64,000 nucleotides of DNA, taken from Osmia lignaria lignaria (taxonomy: Eukaryota; Arthropoda; Insecta; Hymenoptera; Megachilidae). The stretch lies in the NCBI RefSeq assembly GCF_051020975.1, contig NC_135043.1, positions 310,001 through 374,000 of the forward strand, written 5' to 3'. Under the pieces are notes generated by a model, which saw only the letters and a list, made by a program, of their open reading frames with translations, was not told the DNA's origin and made no database searches. A program made the position numbers and the translations under genes. Shown piece after piece: positions 1 through 11,724 of this stretch. The first letter of the stretch is position 1. Every line of letters starts with the position of its first letter.

Positions 1-615
1 TTAAACCTATATTGCATTATATCGAGTAGATATCGAAACAATGACATTGTTATCAAGTGTATATTACATTATATCTCATGTAGATATAGTAATAATGTCT
101 TCTATATTAAGTGTATATTGCATTATATCGCATGTAGATATAGTAACAATGACATTGTTTTAAATACATATTACATTATATCTCATGTGGATATAGTAGC
201 AATGACACTTTCATTAAATGTATAGTACATTATATCTCATATATATATCGTAACAATGACAGTGTTATTACATGTATATTCCATTATATCACGTAGATAT
301 AGGAACAATGACATTGTTATTAAACCTATATTGCATTATATCGAGTAGATATCGTAACAATGACATTGTTATAAAGTGTATATTACATTATATCTCATGT
401 AGATATAGTAACAAGGGTATTGCTATTAAATGTATCCTACATTATATCTCATGTATATATAGTAACAATGACAGTGTTATTACATGTATATTCCATTATA
501 TCATGTAGATTTAGTAACAATGACGTTGTTTTAAATATATATTACATTATATCTAATGTGGATATAGTAACAATGACATCTTCATTAAATGCAGAGTACA
601 TTATATCTCATGTAT

Positions 616-745
616 ATATAGTAACAATGACATTGTTATTATATGTACATTCCGCTATATCATGTAGATATAGTAACAATGACATTGTTATTATATGTAC
701 ATTCCGCTATATCATGTAGATATAGTAACAATGACATTGTTATTA
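616..745 (+). repeat. Local 52-bp monomer duplication with private variant
   Basis: Bases 616-693 repeat at 668-745 with a period of 52 bp. Both copies carry the variant ATTCCGCTATATC (near 650 and 702), where other units read ATTCCATTATATC. I did not notice this variant elsewhere, so the pair looks like a recent single-unit duplication. Confidence 0.85.
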
Positions 746-1132
746 AATATATATTACATTATATCTCACGTAGATATAGTAACAATGACAATGTTATTAA
801 ACCTATATTGCATTATATCGAGTAGATATCGAAACAATGACATTGTCATCAAGTGTATATTACATTATATCTCATGTAGATATAGTAATAATGATTTCTA
901 TATTAAGTGTATATTGCATTATATCTCATGTAGATATAGTAACAATGACATTGTTTTAAATACATATTACATTGTAGCTCATGTGGATATAGTAACAATG
1001 ACATCTTCATTAAATGTATAGTACATTATATCTCATGTATATATAGTAACAATGACATTGTTATTATATGTACATTCCATTATATCATGTAGGTATAGTA
1101 ACAATGACATTGTTATTAAACGTATATTACAT

Positions 1133-1151
1133 TATATCTCATGGAGATATA
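1133..1151. other. Extended dyad TATATCTC-ATG-GAGATATA
   Basis: This is a perfect inverted repeat with two 8-bp arms around a 3-base centre. It sits where ordinary monomers have a 7-bp arm and a 5-base centre. The single change CATGTAG to CATGGAG lengthens the stem. The same variant recurs in the later copies of this block (near 10298, 19448, 23654, 25890, 29994, 35900, 39680, 52548, 59672 and 63453). Confidence 0.85.
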
Positions 1152-1345
1152 GTAACAATGACATTGTTATTAAACGTATATTACATTATATCTCATGTAG
1201 ATATAGTAACAATGACAATGTTATTAAGTGTATATTACATTATATCTCATGTAGATATAGTAATAATGACTTCTATATTAAGTGTATATTGCATTATATC
1301 TCATGTAGATACAGTAATAATGACTTCTATATTAAGTGTATATTG

Positions 1346-4036
1346 CATTATATCTCATGTAGATATAGTAACAATGACATTGTTATTAAACGTATGTTGC
1401 ATTATATCTCATGTATATATAGCAACAATGACATTGTTATTATATGTAGATTACAGTGTATCTCATGTACGTATAGTTACAATGACGTTGTTATTAAATG
1501 TATATTATATTATATCCCATGGAGATATACTAATAATGACATTGATATTAAATATATATTACATCTCTGATGTAGATATAGTAACAACTGTACTGCTATT
1601 AAATGTATATTACATTATATCTCATGTATATATAGTAACAATGACATTGTTATTAAATATATATTACATTATATCTCATGTAGATATAGTAACAATGACA
1701 ATGTTATTAAACCTATATTGCATTATATCGAGTAGATATCGAAACAATGACATTGTTATCAAGTGTATATTACATTATATCTCATATAGATATAGTAATA
1801 ATGTCTTCTATATTAAGTGTATATTGCATTATATCGCATGTAGATATAGTAGCAATGACATTGTTTTAAATACATATTACATTATATCTCATGTGGATAT
1901 AGTAGCAATGACACTTTCATTAAATGTATAGTACATTATATCTCATGTATATATCGTAACAATGACAGTGTTATTACATGTATATTCCATTATATCACGT
2001 AGATATAGAAACAATGGCATTGTTATTAAACCTATATTGCATTATATCGAGTAGATATCGTAACAACGACATTGCTATAAAGTGTATATTACATTATATC
2101 TCATGTATATATAGTAACGATGACAGTGTTATTACATGTATATTCCATCATATCATGTAGATTTAGTAACAATGACATTGTTTTAAATATATATTACATT
2201 ATATCTCATGTGGATATAATAACAATGACATCTTCATTAAATGTATAGTACATTATATCTCATGTATATATAGTAACAATGACATTGTTATTATATGTAC
2301 ATTCCATTATATCATGTAGATATAGTAACAATGACATTGTTTTAAATACATATTACATTATATCTCATGTGGATATAGTAACAATGACACTTTCATTAAA
2401 TGTATAGTACATTATATCTCATGTATATATCGTAACAATGACAGTGTTATTACATGTATATTCCATTATATCATGTAGATATAGTAACAATGACATTGTT
2501 ATTAAACCTATATTGCATTATATCGTGTAGATATCGTAACAATGACATTGATATCAAGTGTATATTACATTATATCTCATGTAGATATATTAACAGGTGT
2601 ATTGCTATTCAATGTATTTTACATTATATCGAGTAGATATAGTAATAAGTGTGTTGCTATTAAATGTATATTACATTATATCTCATGTATATATAGTAAC
2701 AATGACGGTGTTATTATATCTACATTCCATCAAATCATGTAGATATAGTAACAATGGCATTGTTATAAAGTGTATATTACATTATATCTCATGTAGATAT
2801 AGTAACAAGAGTATTGCTATTAAATGTATTTTACATTATATCTCATGTATATATAGTAACAATGACAGTCTTATTACATGTATATTCCATTATATCATGT
2901 AGATTTAGTAACAATGACGTTGTTTTAAATATATATTACATTATATCTAATGTGGATATAGTAACAATGACATCTTCATTAAATGCAGAGTACATTATAT
3001 CTCATGTATATATAGTAACAATGACATTGTTATTAAACCTATATTGCATTATATCGAGTAGATATCGAAACAATGACATTGTCATCAAGTGTATATTACA
3101 TTATATCTCATGTAGATATAGTAATAATGATTTCTATATTAAGTGTATATTGCATAATATCTCATGTAGATATAGTAACAATGACATTGTTATTAAACGT
3201 ATGTTACATTATATCTCATGTATATATAGCAACAATGACATTGTTATTATATGTACATTACAGTATATCTCATGTATGTATAGTGACAATGACATTGTTA
3301 TTAAATGTATATTATATTATATCCCATGGAGATATACTAATAATGACATTGATATTAAATCTATATTACATCTCTGATGTAGATATAGTAACAACTGTAC
3401 TGCTATTAAATGTATATTACATTATGTCTCATGTATATATAGTAACGATGACAGTGTTATTACATGTATATTCCATTATATCATGTAGATTGAGTAACAA
3501 TGACATTGTTTTAAATATATATTACATTATATCTCATGTAGATATAGTAACAATGACATTGTTATTAAACGTATGTTACATTATATCTCATGTATATATA
3601 GCAACAATGACATTGTTATTATATGTACATTACAGTGTATCTCATGTATGTATAGTTACAATGACATTGTTATTAAATGTATATTATATTATATCCCATG
3701 GAGGTATACTAATAATGACATTGATATTAAATATATAATACATCTCTGATGTAGATATAGTAACAACCGTACTGCTATTAAATGTATATTACATTATATC
3801 TCATGTATATATAGTAACGATGACAGTGTTATTACATGTATATTCCATTATATCATGTAGATTTAGTAACAATGACATTGTTTTAAATATATATTACATT
3901 ATATCTCATGTGGATATAGTAACAATGACATCTTCATTAAATGTATAGTACATTATATCTCATGTATATATAGTAACAATAACATTGTTATTATATGTAC
4001 CATCCATTATATCATGTAGATATAGTAACAATGACA
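1346..4036 (+). repeat. Left copy of a 2.7-kb duplicated segment (distance 3,996 bp)
   Basis: This segment aligns base for base with 5342-8032 at a constant offset of 3,996 bp. At 1345 the copies differ and the preceding monomers are of different types. At 4037 the right copy switches to another monomer. At least a dozen single-base differences are visible (for example near 1449, 2870, 3155 and 3489), far more than between the other large duplicates here. The offset is exactly 74 x 54, although the content includes shorter monomers. Confidence 0.85.
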
Positions 4037-4380
4037 TTGTTATTAAATATATATTACATTATGTCTCATGTAGATATAGTGACAATGACAATGTTATTAA
4101 ACCTATATTGCATTATATCGAGTAGATATCGAAACAATGACATTGTTATCATGTGTATATTACATTATATCTCATGTAGATGTAGTAATAATGACTTCTA
4201 TATTAAGTGTATATTGCATTATATCGCATGTAGATATAGTAACAATGACATTGTTTTAAATACATATTACATTATATCTCATGTGGATATAGTAACAATG
4301 ACATCTTCATTAAATGTATAGGACATTATATCTCATGTATATATAGTAACAATGACATTGTTATTATATGTACATTCCAT

Positions 4381-4397
4381 TATATCATGTAGATATA
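4381..4397. other. Dyad A in a 52-bp monomer: TATATC-ATGTA-GATATA
   Basis: The 52-bp monomer class lacks the TC of ATCTCATG. The deletion shifts the reading frame by two bases. The inverted repeat survives: 6-bp perfect arms around 5 bases. This is an example; the same unit occurs throughout the array, usually after ...GTACATTC or ...GTATATTC. Confidence 0.85.
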
Positions 4398-4398
4398 G

Positions 4399-4415
4399 TA
4401 ACAATGACATTGTTA
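4399..4415. other. Dyad B: TAACAATG-A-CATTGTTA
   Basis: This is a perfect 17-bp inverted repeat with 8-bp arms and one central base, shown here in one typical unit. Each arm contains AACAATG, which fits the known SOX/SRY HMG-box consensus (A/T)(A/T)CAA(A/T)G, so the two half sites face each other. Many monomers carry this site perfectly. Variants such as GACAGTGTTA or GACATCTTC keep the left arm and lose part of the right. Protein binding is an inference, not shown. Confidence 0.85.
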
Positions 4416-4432
4416 TTAAACGTATATTACAT

Positions 4433-4451
4433 TATATCTCATGTAGATATA
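4433..4451. other. Dyad A: TATATCT-CATGT-AGATATA
   Basis: This is a perfect 7-bp inverted repeat with a 5-base centre, in the canonical 54-bp unit. Its centre lies about 19 bp before that of dyad B in the same monomer. It recurs in most units that read CATGTAGATATAG. Units reading CATGTATATATAG have a shorter stem. It could be a protein site or extrude as a small hairpin; the sequence alone does not decide. Confidence 0.85.
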
Positions 4452-5183
4452 GTAACAATGACAATGTTATTAAGTGTATATTACATTATATCTCATGTAG
4501 ATATAGTAATAATGACTTCTATATTAAGTGTATATTGCATTATATCTCATGTAGATATAGTAATAATGACTTCTATATTAAGTGTATATTGCATTATATC
4601 TCATGTAGATATAGTAATAATGACTTCCATATTAAGTGTATATTGCATTATATCTCATGTAGATATAGTAATAATGACTTCTATATTAAGTGTATATTGC
4701 ATTATATCTCATGTAGATATAGTAACAATGACATTGTTATTAAACGTATATTACATTATATCTCATGTAGATATAGTAACAATGACAATGTTATTAAGTG
4801 TATATTACATTATATCTCATGTAGATATAGTAATAATGACTTCTATATTAAGTGTATATTGCATTATATCTCATGTAGATATAGTAATAATGACTTCTAT
4901 ATTAAGTGTATATTGCATTATATCTCATGTAGATATAGTAATAATGACTTCTATATTAAGTGTATATTGCATTATATCTCATGTAGATATAGTAATAATG
5001 ACTTCTATATTAAGTGTATATTGCATTATATCTCATGTATATATAGCAACAATGACATTGTTATTATATGTACATTACAGTATATCTCATGTATGTATAG
5101 TGACAATGACATTGTTATTAAATGTATATTATATTATATCCCATGGAGATATACTAATAATGACATTGGTATTAAATATATAT

Positions 5184-5198
5184 TACATCTCTGATGTA
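5184..5198. other. Dyad in the 51-bp D monomer: TACATC-TCT-GATGTA
   Basis: The D monomer has lost three bases and reads ATTACATCTCTGATGTAGAT. The usual dyad A arms are mostly gone. A different perfect stem replaces it, with 6-bp arms and a 3-base centre, overlapping the same place. The unit recurs after nearly every N monomer. The ATACATTTGTGATGTAG variant (for example near 12311) keeps 5-bp arms. Confidence 0.82.
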
Positions 5199-5341
5199 GA
5201 TATAGTAACAACTGTACTGCTATTAAATGTATATTGCATTATATCTCATGTATATATAGTAACGATGACAGTGTTATTACATGTATATTCCATTATATCA
5301 TGTAGATTTAGTAACAATGACATTGTTTTAAATATATATTA

Positions 5342-8032
5342 CATTATATCTCATGTAGATATAGTAACAATGACATTGTTATTAAACGTATGTTACATTA
5401 TATCTCATGTATATATAGCAACAATGACATTGTTATTATATGTACATTACAGTGTATCTCATGTATGTATAGTTACAATGACATTGTTATTAAATGTATA
5501 TTATATTATATCCCATGGAGATATACTAATAATGACATTGATATTAAATATATAATACATCTCTGATGTAGATATAGTAACAACTGTATTGCTATTAAAT
5601 GTATATTACATTATATCTCATGTATATATAGTAACAATGACATTGTTATTAAATATATATTACATTATATCTCATGTAGATATAGTAACAATGACAATGT
5701 TATTAAACCTATATTGCATTATATCGAGTAGATATCGAAACAATGACATTGTTATCAAGTGTATATTACATTATATCTCATATAGATATAGTAATAATGT
5801 CTTCTATATTAAGTGTATATTGCATTATATCGCATGTAGATATAGTAGCAATGACATTGTTTTAAATACATATTACATTATATCTCATGGGGATATAGTA
5901 GCAATGACATTTTCATTAAATGTATAGTACATTATATCTCATGTATATATCGTAACTATGACAGTGTTATTACATGTATATTCCATTATATCACGTAGAT
6001 ATAAAAACAATGACATTGTTATTAAACCTATATTGCATTATATCGAGTAGATATCGTAACAACGACATTGTTATAAAGTGTATATTACATTATATCTCAT
6101 GTATATATAGTAACGATGACAGTGTTATTACATGTATATCCCATCATATCATGTAGATTTAGTAACAATGACATTGTTTTAAATATATATTACATTATAT
6201 CTCATGTGGATATAATAACAATGACATCTTCATTAAATGTATAGTACATTATATCTCATGTATATATAGTAACAATGACATTGTTATTATATGTACATTC
6301 CATTATATCATGTAGATATAGTAACAATGACATTGTTTTAAATACATATTACATTATATCTCATGTGGATATAGTAACAATGACACTTTCATTAAATGTA
6401 TAGTACATTATATCTCATGTATATATCGTAACAATGACAGTGTTATTACATGTATATTCCATTGTATCATGTAGATATAGTAACAATGACATTGTTATTA
6501 AACCTATATTGCATTATATCGCGTAGATATCGTAACAATGACATTGATATCAAGTGTATATTACATTATATCTCATGTAGATATATTAACAGGTGTATTG
6601 CTATTCAATGTATTTTACATTATATCGAGTAGATATAGTAATAAGTGTGTTGCTATTAAATGTATATTACATCATATCTCATGTATATATAGTAACAATG
6701 ACGGTGTTATTATATCTACATTCCATCAAATCATGTAGATATAGTAACAATGGCATTGTTATAAAGTGTATATTACATTATATCTCATGTAGATATAGTA
6801 ACAAGAGTATTGCTATTAAATGTATTTTACATTATATCTCATGTATATATAGTAACAATGACAGTGTTATTACATGTATATTCCATTATATCATGTAGAT
6901 TTAGTAACAATGACGTTGTTTTAAATATATATTACATTATATCTAATGTGGATATAGTAACAATGACATCTTCATTAAATGCAGAGTACATTATATCTCA
7001 TGTATATATAGTAACAATGACATTGTTATTAAACCTATATTGCATTATATCGAGTAGATATCGAAACAATGACATTGTCATCAAGTGTATATTACATTAT
7101 ATCTCATGTAGATATAGTAATAATGATTTCTATATTAAGTGTATATTGCATTATATCTCATGTAGATATAGTAACAATGACATTGTTATTAAACGTATGT
7201 TACATTATATCTCATGTATATATAGCAACAATGACATTGTTATTATATGTACATTACAGTATATCTCATGTATGTATAGTGACAATGACATTGTTATTAA
7301 ATGTATATTATATTATATCCCATGGAGATATACTAATAATGACATTGATATTAAATCTATATTACATCTCTGATGTAGATATAGTAACAACTGTACTGCT
7401 ATTAAATGTATATTACATTATGTTTCATGTATATATAGTAACGATGACAGTGTTATTACATGTATATTCCATTATATCATGTAGATTTAGTAACAATGAC
7501 ATTGTTTTAAATATATATTACATTATATCTCATGTAGATATAGTAACAATGACATTGTTATTAAACGTATGTTACATTATATCTCATGTATATATAGCAA
7601 CAATGACATTGTTATTATATGTACATTACAGTGTATCTCATGTATGTATAGTTACAATGTCATTGTTATTAAATGTATATTATATTATATCCCATGGAGG
7701 TATACTAATAATGACATTGATATTAAATATATAATACATCTCTGATGTAGATATAGTAACAACTGTACTGCTATTAAATGTATATTACATTATATCTCAT
7801 GTATATATAGTAACGATGACAGTGTTATTACATGTATATTCCATTATATCATGTAGATTTAGTAACAATGACATTGTTTTAAATATATATTACATTATAT
7901 CTCATGTGGATATAGTAACAATGACATCTTCATTAAATGTATAGTACATTATATCTCATGTATATATAGTAACAATAACATTGTTATTATATGTACATTC
8001 CATTATATCATGTAGATATAGTAACAATGACA
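5342..8032 (+). repeat. Right copy of the 2.7-kb duplicated segment (distance 3,996 bp)
   Basis: Partner of 1346-4036. Private differences include CATGGGGAT near 5891, GACATTTTC near 5909, AACTATGAC near 5956, ATAAAAAC near 6002, ATTGTATC near 6464 and GTTTCATG near 7423. After 8032 it joins directly to an M-type unit (GACAATGTTATT), skipping a monomer present in the left copy, so the right boundary coincides with an in-register deletion. Confidence 0.85.
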
Positions 8033-9748
8033 ATGTTATTAAACCTATATTGCATTATATCGAGTAGATATCGAAACAATGACATTGTTATCAAGTGTAT
8101 ATTACATTATATCTCATGTAGATATAGTAATAATGTCTTCTATATTAAGTGTATATTGCATTATATCGCATGTAGATATAGTAACAATGACATTGTTTTA
8201 AATACATATTACATTATATCTCATGTGGATATAGTAACAATGACACTTTCATTAAATGTATAGTACATTATATCTCATGTATATATCGTAACAATGACAG
8301 TGTTATTACATGTATATTCCATTATATCATGTAGATATAGTAACAATGACATTGTTATTAAACCTATATTGCATTATATCGTGTAGATATCGTAACAATG
8401 ACATTGATATCAAGTGTATATTACATTATATCTCATGTAGATATATTAACAGGTGTATTGCTATTCAATGTATTTTACATTATATCGAGTAGATATAGTA
8501 ATAAGGGTGTTGCTATTAAATGTATATTACATTATATCTCATGTATATATAGTAACAATGACGGTGTTATTACATGTATATTCCATTATATCATGTAGAT
8601 ATAGTAACAATGACATTGTTATTAAACGTATGTTACATTATATCTCATGTATATATAGCAACAATGACATTGTTATTATATGTACATTACAGTATATCTC
8701 ATGTATGTATAGTGACAATGACATTGTTATTAAATGTATATTATATTATATCCCATGGAGATATACTAATAATGACATTGATATTAAATATATATTACAT
8801 CTCTGATGTAGATATAGTAACAACTGTACTGCTATTAAATGTATATTACATCATATCTCATGTATATATAGTAACAATGACATTGTTATTATATCTACAT
8901 TCCATCAAATCTGGTAGATATAGTAACAATGACATTGTTATTATATGTACAATCCATTATATCATGTAGATATAGTAACAATGACATTGTTATTAAATAT
9001 ATATTACATTATATCTCACGTTGATATAGTAACAATGACAATGTTATTAAACCTATATTGCATTATATCGAGTAGATATCGAAACAATGACATTGTCATC
9101 ATGTGTATATTACATTATATCTCATGTAGATATAGTAATAGTGACTTCTATATTATGTGTATATTGCATTATATCTCATGTAGATATAGTAACAGTGACG
9201 TTGTTATTAAACGTATGTTACATTATATCTCATGTATATATAGCAACAATGACATTGTTATTATATGTACATTACAGTATATCTCATGTAGACATAGTAA
9301 TAATGTCTTCTATATTAAGTGTATATTGCATTATATCGCATGTAGATATAGTAACAATGACATTGTTTTAAATATATATTACATTATATCTCATGTGGAT
9401 ATAGTAACAATGACACTTTCATTAAATGTATAGTACATTATATCTCATGTATATATCGTAACAATGACAGTGTTATTACATGTATATTCCATTATATCAC
9501 GTAGATATTGAAACAATGACATTGTTATTAAACCTATATTGCATTATATCGAGTAGATATCGTAACAACGACATTGCTATAAAGTGTATATTACATTATA
9601 TCTCATGTATATATAGTAACGATGACAGTGTTATTACATGTATATTCCATCATATCATGTAGATTTAGTAACAATGACATTGTTTTAAATATATATTACA
9701 TTATATCTCATGTGGATATAATAACAATGACATCTTCATTAAATGTAT
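8033..9748 (+). repeat. Mixed monomer block between large duplications
   Basis: This is ordinary 51-54-bp monomers. It includes the D-V-like run and L-C-S-N-D cassette near 8610-8870. A block near 8945-9433 has GTAATAGTGACTTC and GTAGACATAGTAATAATG variants and recurs at a distance of 4,475 bp (near 13420-13908). Private base changes (CTGGTAGATATAG near 8911) mark this copy. No gene or other element is seen. Confidence 0.8.
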
Positions 9749-9806
9749 AGTACATTATATCTCATGTATATATAGTAACAATGACATTGTTATTAAACCT
9801 ATATTG

Positions 9807-10285
9807 CATTATATCGAGTAGATATCGAAACAATGACATTGTCATCAAGTGTATATTACATTATATCTCATGTAGATATAGTAATAATGATTTCTATATT
9901 AAGTGTATATTGCATTATATCTCATGTAGATATAGTAACAATGACATTGTTATTAAACGTATGTTACATTATATCTCATGTATATATAGCAACAATGACA
10001 TTGTTATTATATGTACATTACAGTATATCTCATGTATGTATAGTGACAATGACATTGTTATTAAATGTATATTATATTATATCCCATGGAGATATACTAA
10101 TAATGACATTGATATTAAATCTATATTACATCTCTGATGTAGATATAGTAACAACTGTACTGCTATTAAATGTATATTACATTATGTCTCATGTATATAT
10201 AGTAACGATGACAGTGTTATTACATGTATATTCCATTATATCATGTAGATTTAGTAACAATGACATTGTTATTAAACGTATATTA
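9807..10285 (+). repeat. Representative 9-monomer cassette G-T-L-C-S-N-D-V-F
   Basis: Unit boundaries are G 9807-9858 (52), T 9859-9912 (54), L 9913-9966 (54), C 9967-10020 (54), S 10021-10074 (54), N 10075-10128 (54), D 10129-10179 (51), V 10180-10233 (54) and an F-like unit 10234-10285 (52). The order L-C-S-N-D is the most constant part and recurs at nearly every N unit. N carries CCATGG and G carries GATATC, so both can be counted as landmarks. I counted about 64 N units in the window by eye. Confidence 0.88.
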
Positions 10286-11724
10286 CATTATATCTCATGG
10301 AGATATAGTAACAATGACATTGTTATTAAACGTATATTACATTATATCTCATGTAGATATAGTAACAATGACAATGTTATTAAGTGTATATTACATTATA
10401 TCTCATGTAGATATAGTAATAATGACTTCTATATTAAGTGTATATTGCATTATATCTCATGTAGATACAGTAATAATGACTTCTATATTAAGTGTATATT
10501 GCATTATATCTCATGTAGATATAGTAACAATGACATTGTTATTAAACGTATGTTACATTATATCTCATGTATATATAGCAACAATGACATTGTTATTATA
10601 TGTACATTACAGTGTATCTCATGTACGTATAGTTACAATGACATTGTTATTAAATGTATATTATATTATATCCCATGGAGATATACTAATAATGACATTG
10701 ATATTAAATATATATTACATCTCTGATGTAGATATAGTAACAACTGTATCGCTATTTAATGTATATTACATTATATCTCATGTATATATAGTAACAATGA
10801 CATTGTTATTAAATATATATTACATTATATCTCATGTAGATATAGTAACAATGACAATGTTATTAAACCTATATTGCATTATATCGAGTAGATATCGAAA
10901 CAATGACATTGTTATCAAGTGTATATTACATTATATCTCATGTAGATATAGTAATAATGTCTTCTATATTAAGTGTATATTGCATTATATCGCATGTAGA
11001 TATAGTAACAATGACATTGTTATAAATACATATTACATTATATCTCATGTGGATATAGTAACAATGGCACTTTCATTAAATGTATAGTACATTATATCTC
11101 ATGTATATATCGTAACAATGACAGTGTTATTACATGTATATTCCATTATATCACGTAGATATAGAAACAATGACATTGTTATTAAACCTATATTGCATTA
11201 TATCGAGTAGATATCGTAACAATGACATTGCTATAAAGTGTATATTACATTATATCTCATGTAGATATAGTAACAAGTGTATTGCTATTAAATGTATTTT
11301 ACATTATATCTCATGTATATATAGTAACAATGACATTGTTATTAAGGGTATATAACATTATATCGAGTAGATATAGTAACAAGTGTGTTGCTATTAAATG
11401 TATATTACATTATATCTCATGTATATATAGTAACAATGACAGTGTTGTTACATGTATATTCCATTATATCATGTAGATTTAGTAACAATGGCATTGTTAT
11501 TATATGTACATTCCATTATATCATGTAGATATAGTAACAATGACATTGTTATTAAATATATATTACAGATATCTCACGTAGATATAGTAACAATGACAAT
11601 GTTATTAAACCTATATTGCATTATATCGAGTAGATATCGAAACAATGACATTGTCATCATGTGTATATTACATTATACCTCATGTAGATATAGTAATAGT
11701 GACTTCTATATTAAGTGTATATTG

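Larger units (their letters stand above)
4378..5023 (+). repeat. 6-monomer higher-order repeat, 324 bp, two copies
   Basis: The order is L-like, M (TAACAATGACAATGTTATT), then four T monomers, and the whole is repeated: 4378-4699 (first unit 52 bp) and 4700-5023. The second copy is exactly 6 x 54 = 324 bp. The T runs of four are the longest seen; related blocks elsewhere have two or three. One T unit has a private change near 4627 (GACTTCCATATT). Confidence 0.88.
4368..5555 (+). other. Longest open frame (395 codons), judged non-coding
   Basis: The translation is an 18-residue repeat close to NVYYIISHVDIVTMTLLL, one repeat per 54-bp monomer, hydrophobic throughout. It starts at an ATG inside a monomer and ends at a TAA created by an ATATATAATACATC variant. 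A second + frame over the same DNA (4352-5194) is also open and reads RYSNNDIVIKCILHYISC repeats. No start context, signal peptide plus mature domain, or unique sequence is seen. Both frames follow from a monomer whose length is a multiple of three and which lacks stops. Similar open frames elsewhere (up to 353 codons) have the same explanation. Confidence 0.85.

Noticed and set aside
601..640. TATA-box promoters in CATGTATATATAG units
   Set aside because: TATATATA arises in a common monomer type hundreds of times with no downstream gene. Composition explains it.
4399..4415. Terminal inverted repeats of a transposon
   Set aside because: The inverted repeats are internal to every monomer and bound no larger element. 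No transposase-like frame, target-site duplication or LTR is seen.
4399..4451. Plasmid-type iteron origin
   Set aside because: Iteron clusters are a few units next to a rep gene. Here there are over a thousand units and no rep gene.
4368..5555. Long open frames (up to 395 codons) as repeat-protein genes
   Set aside because: Two unrelated frames are open over the same DNA. Frames break at 52- and 53-bp units, copies with deletions are tolerated, and no non-repeat domain or credible start is seen. The open frames follow from monomer length and composition.
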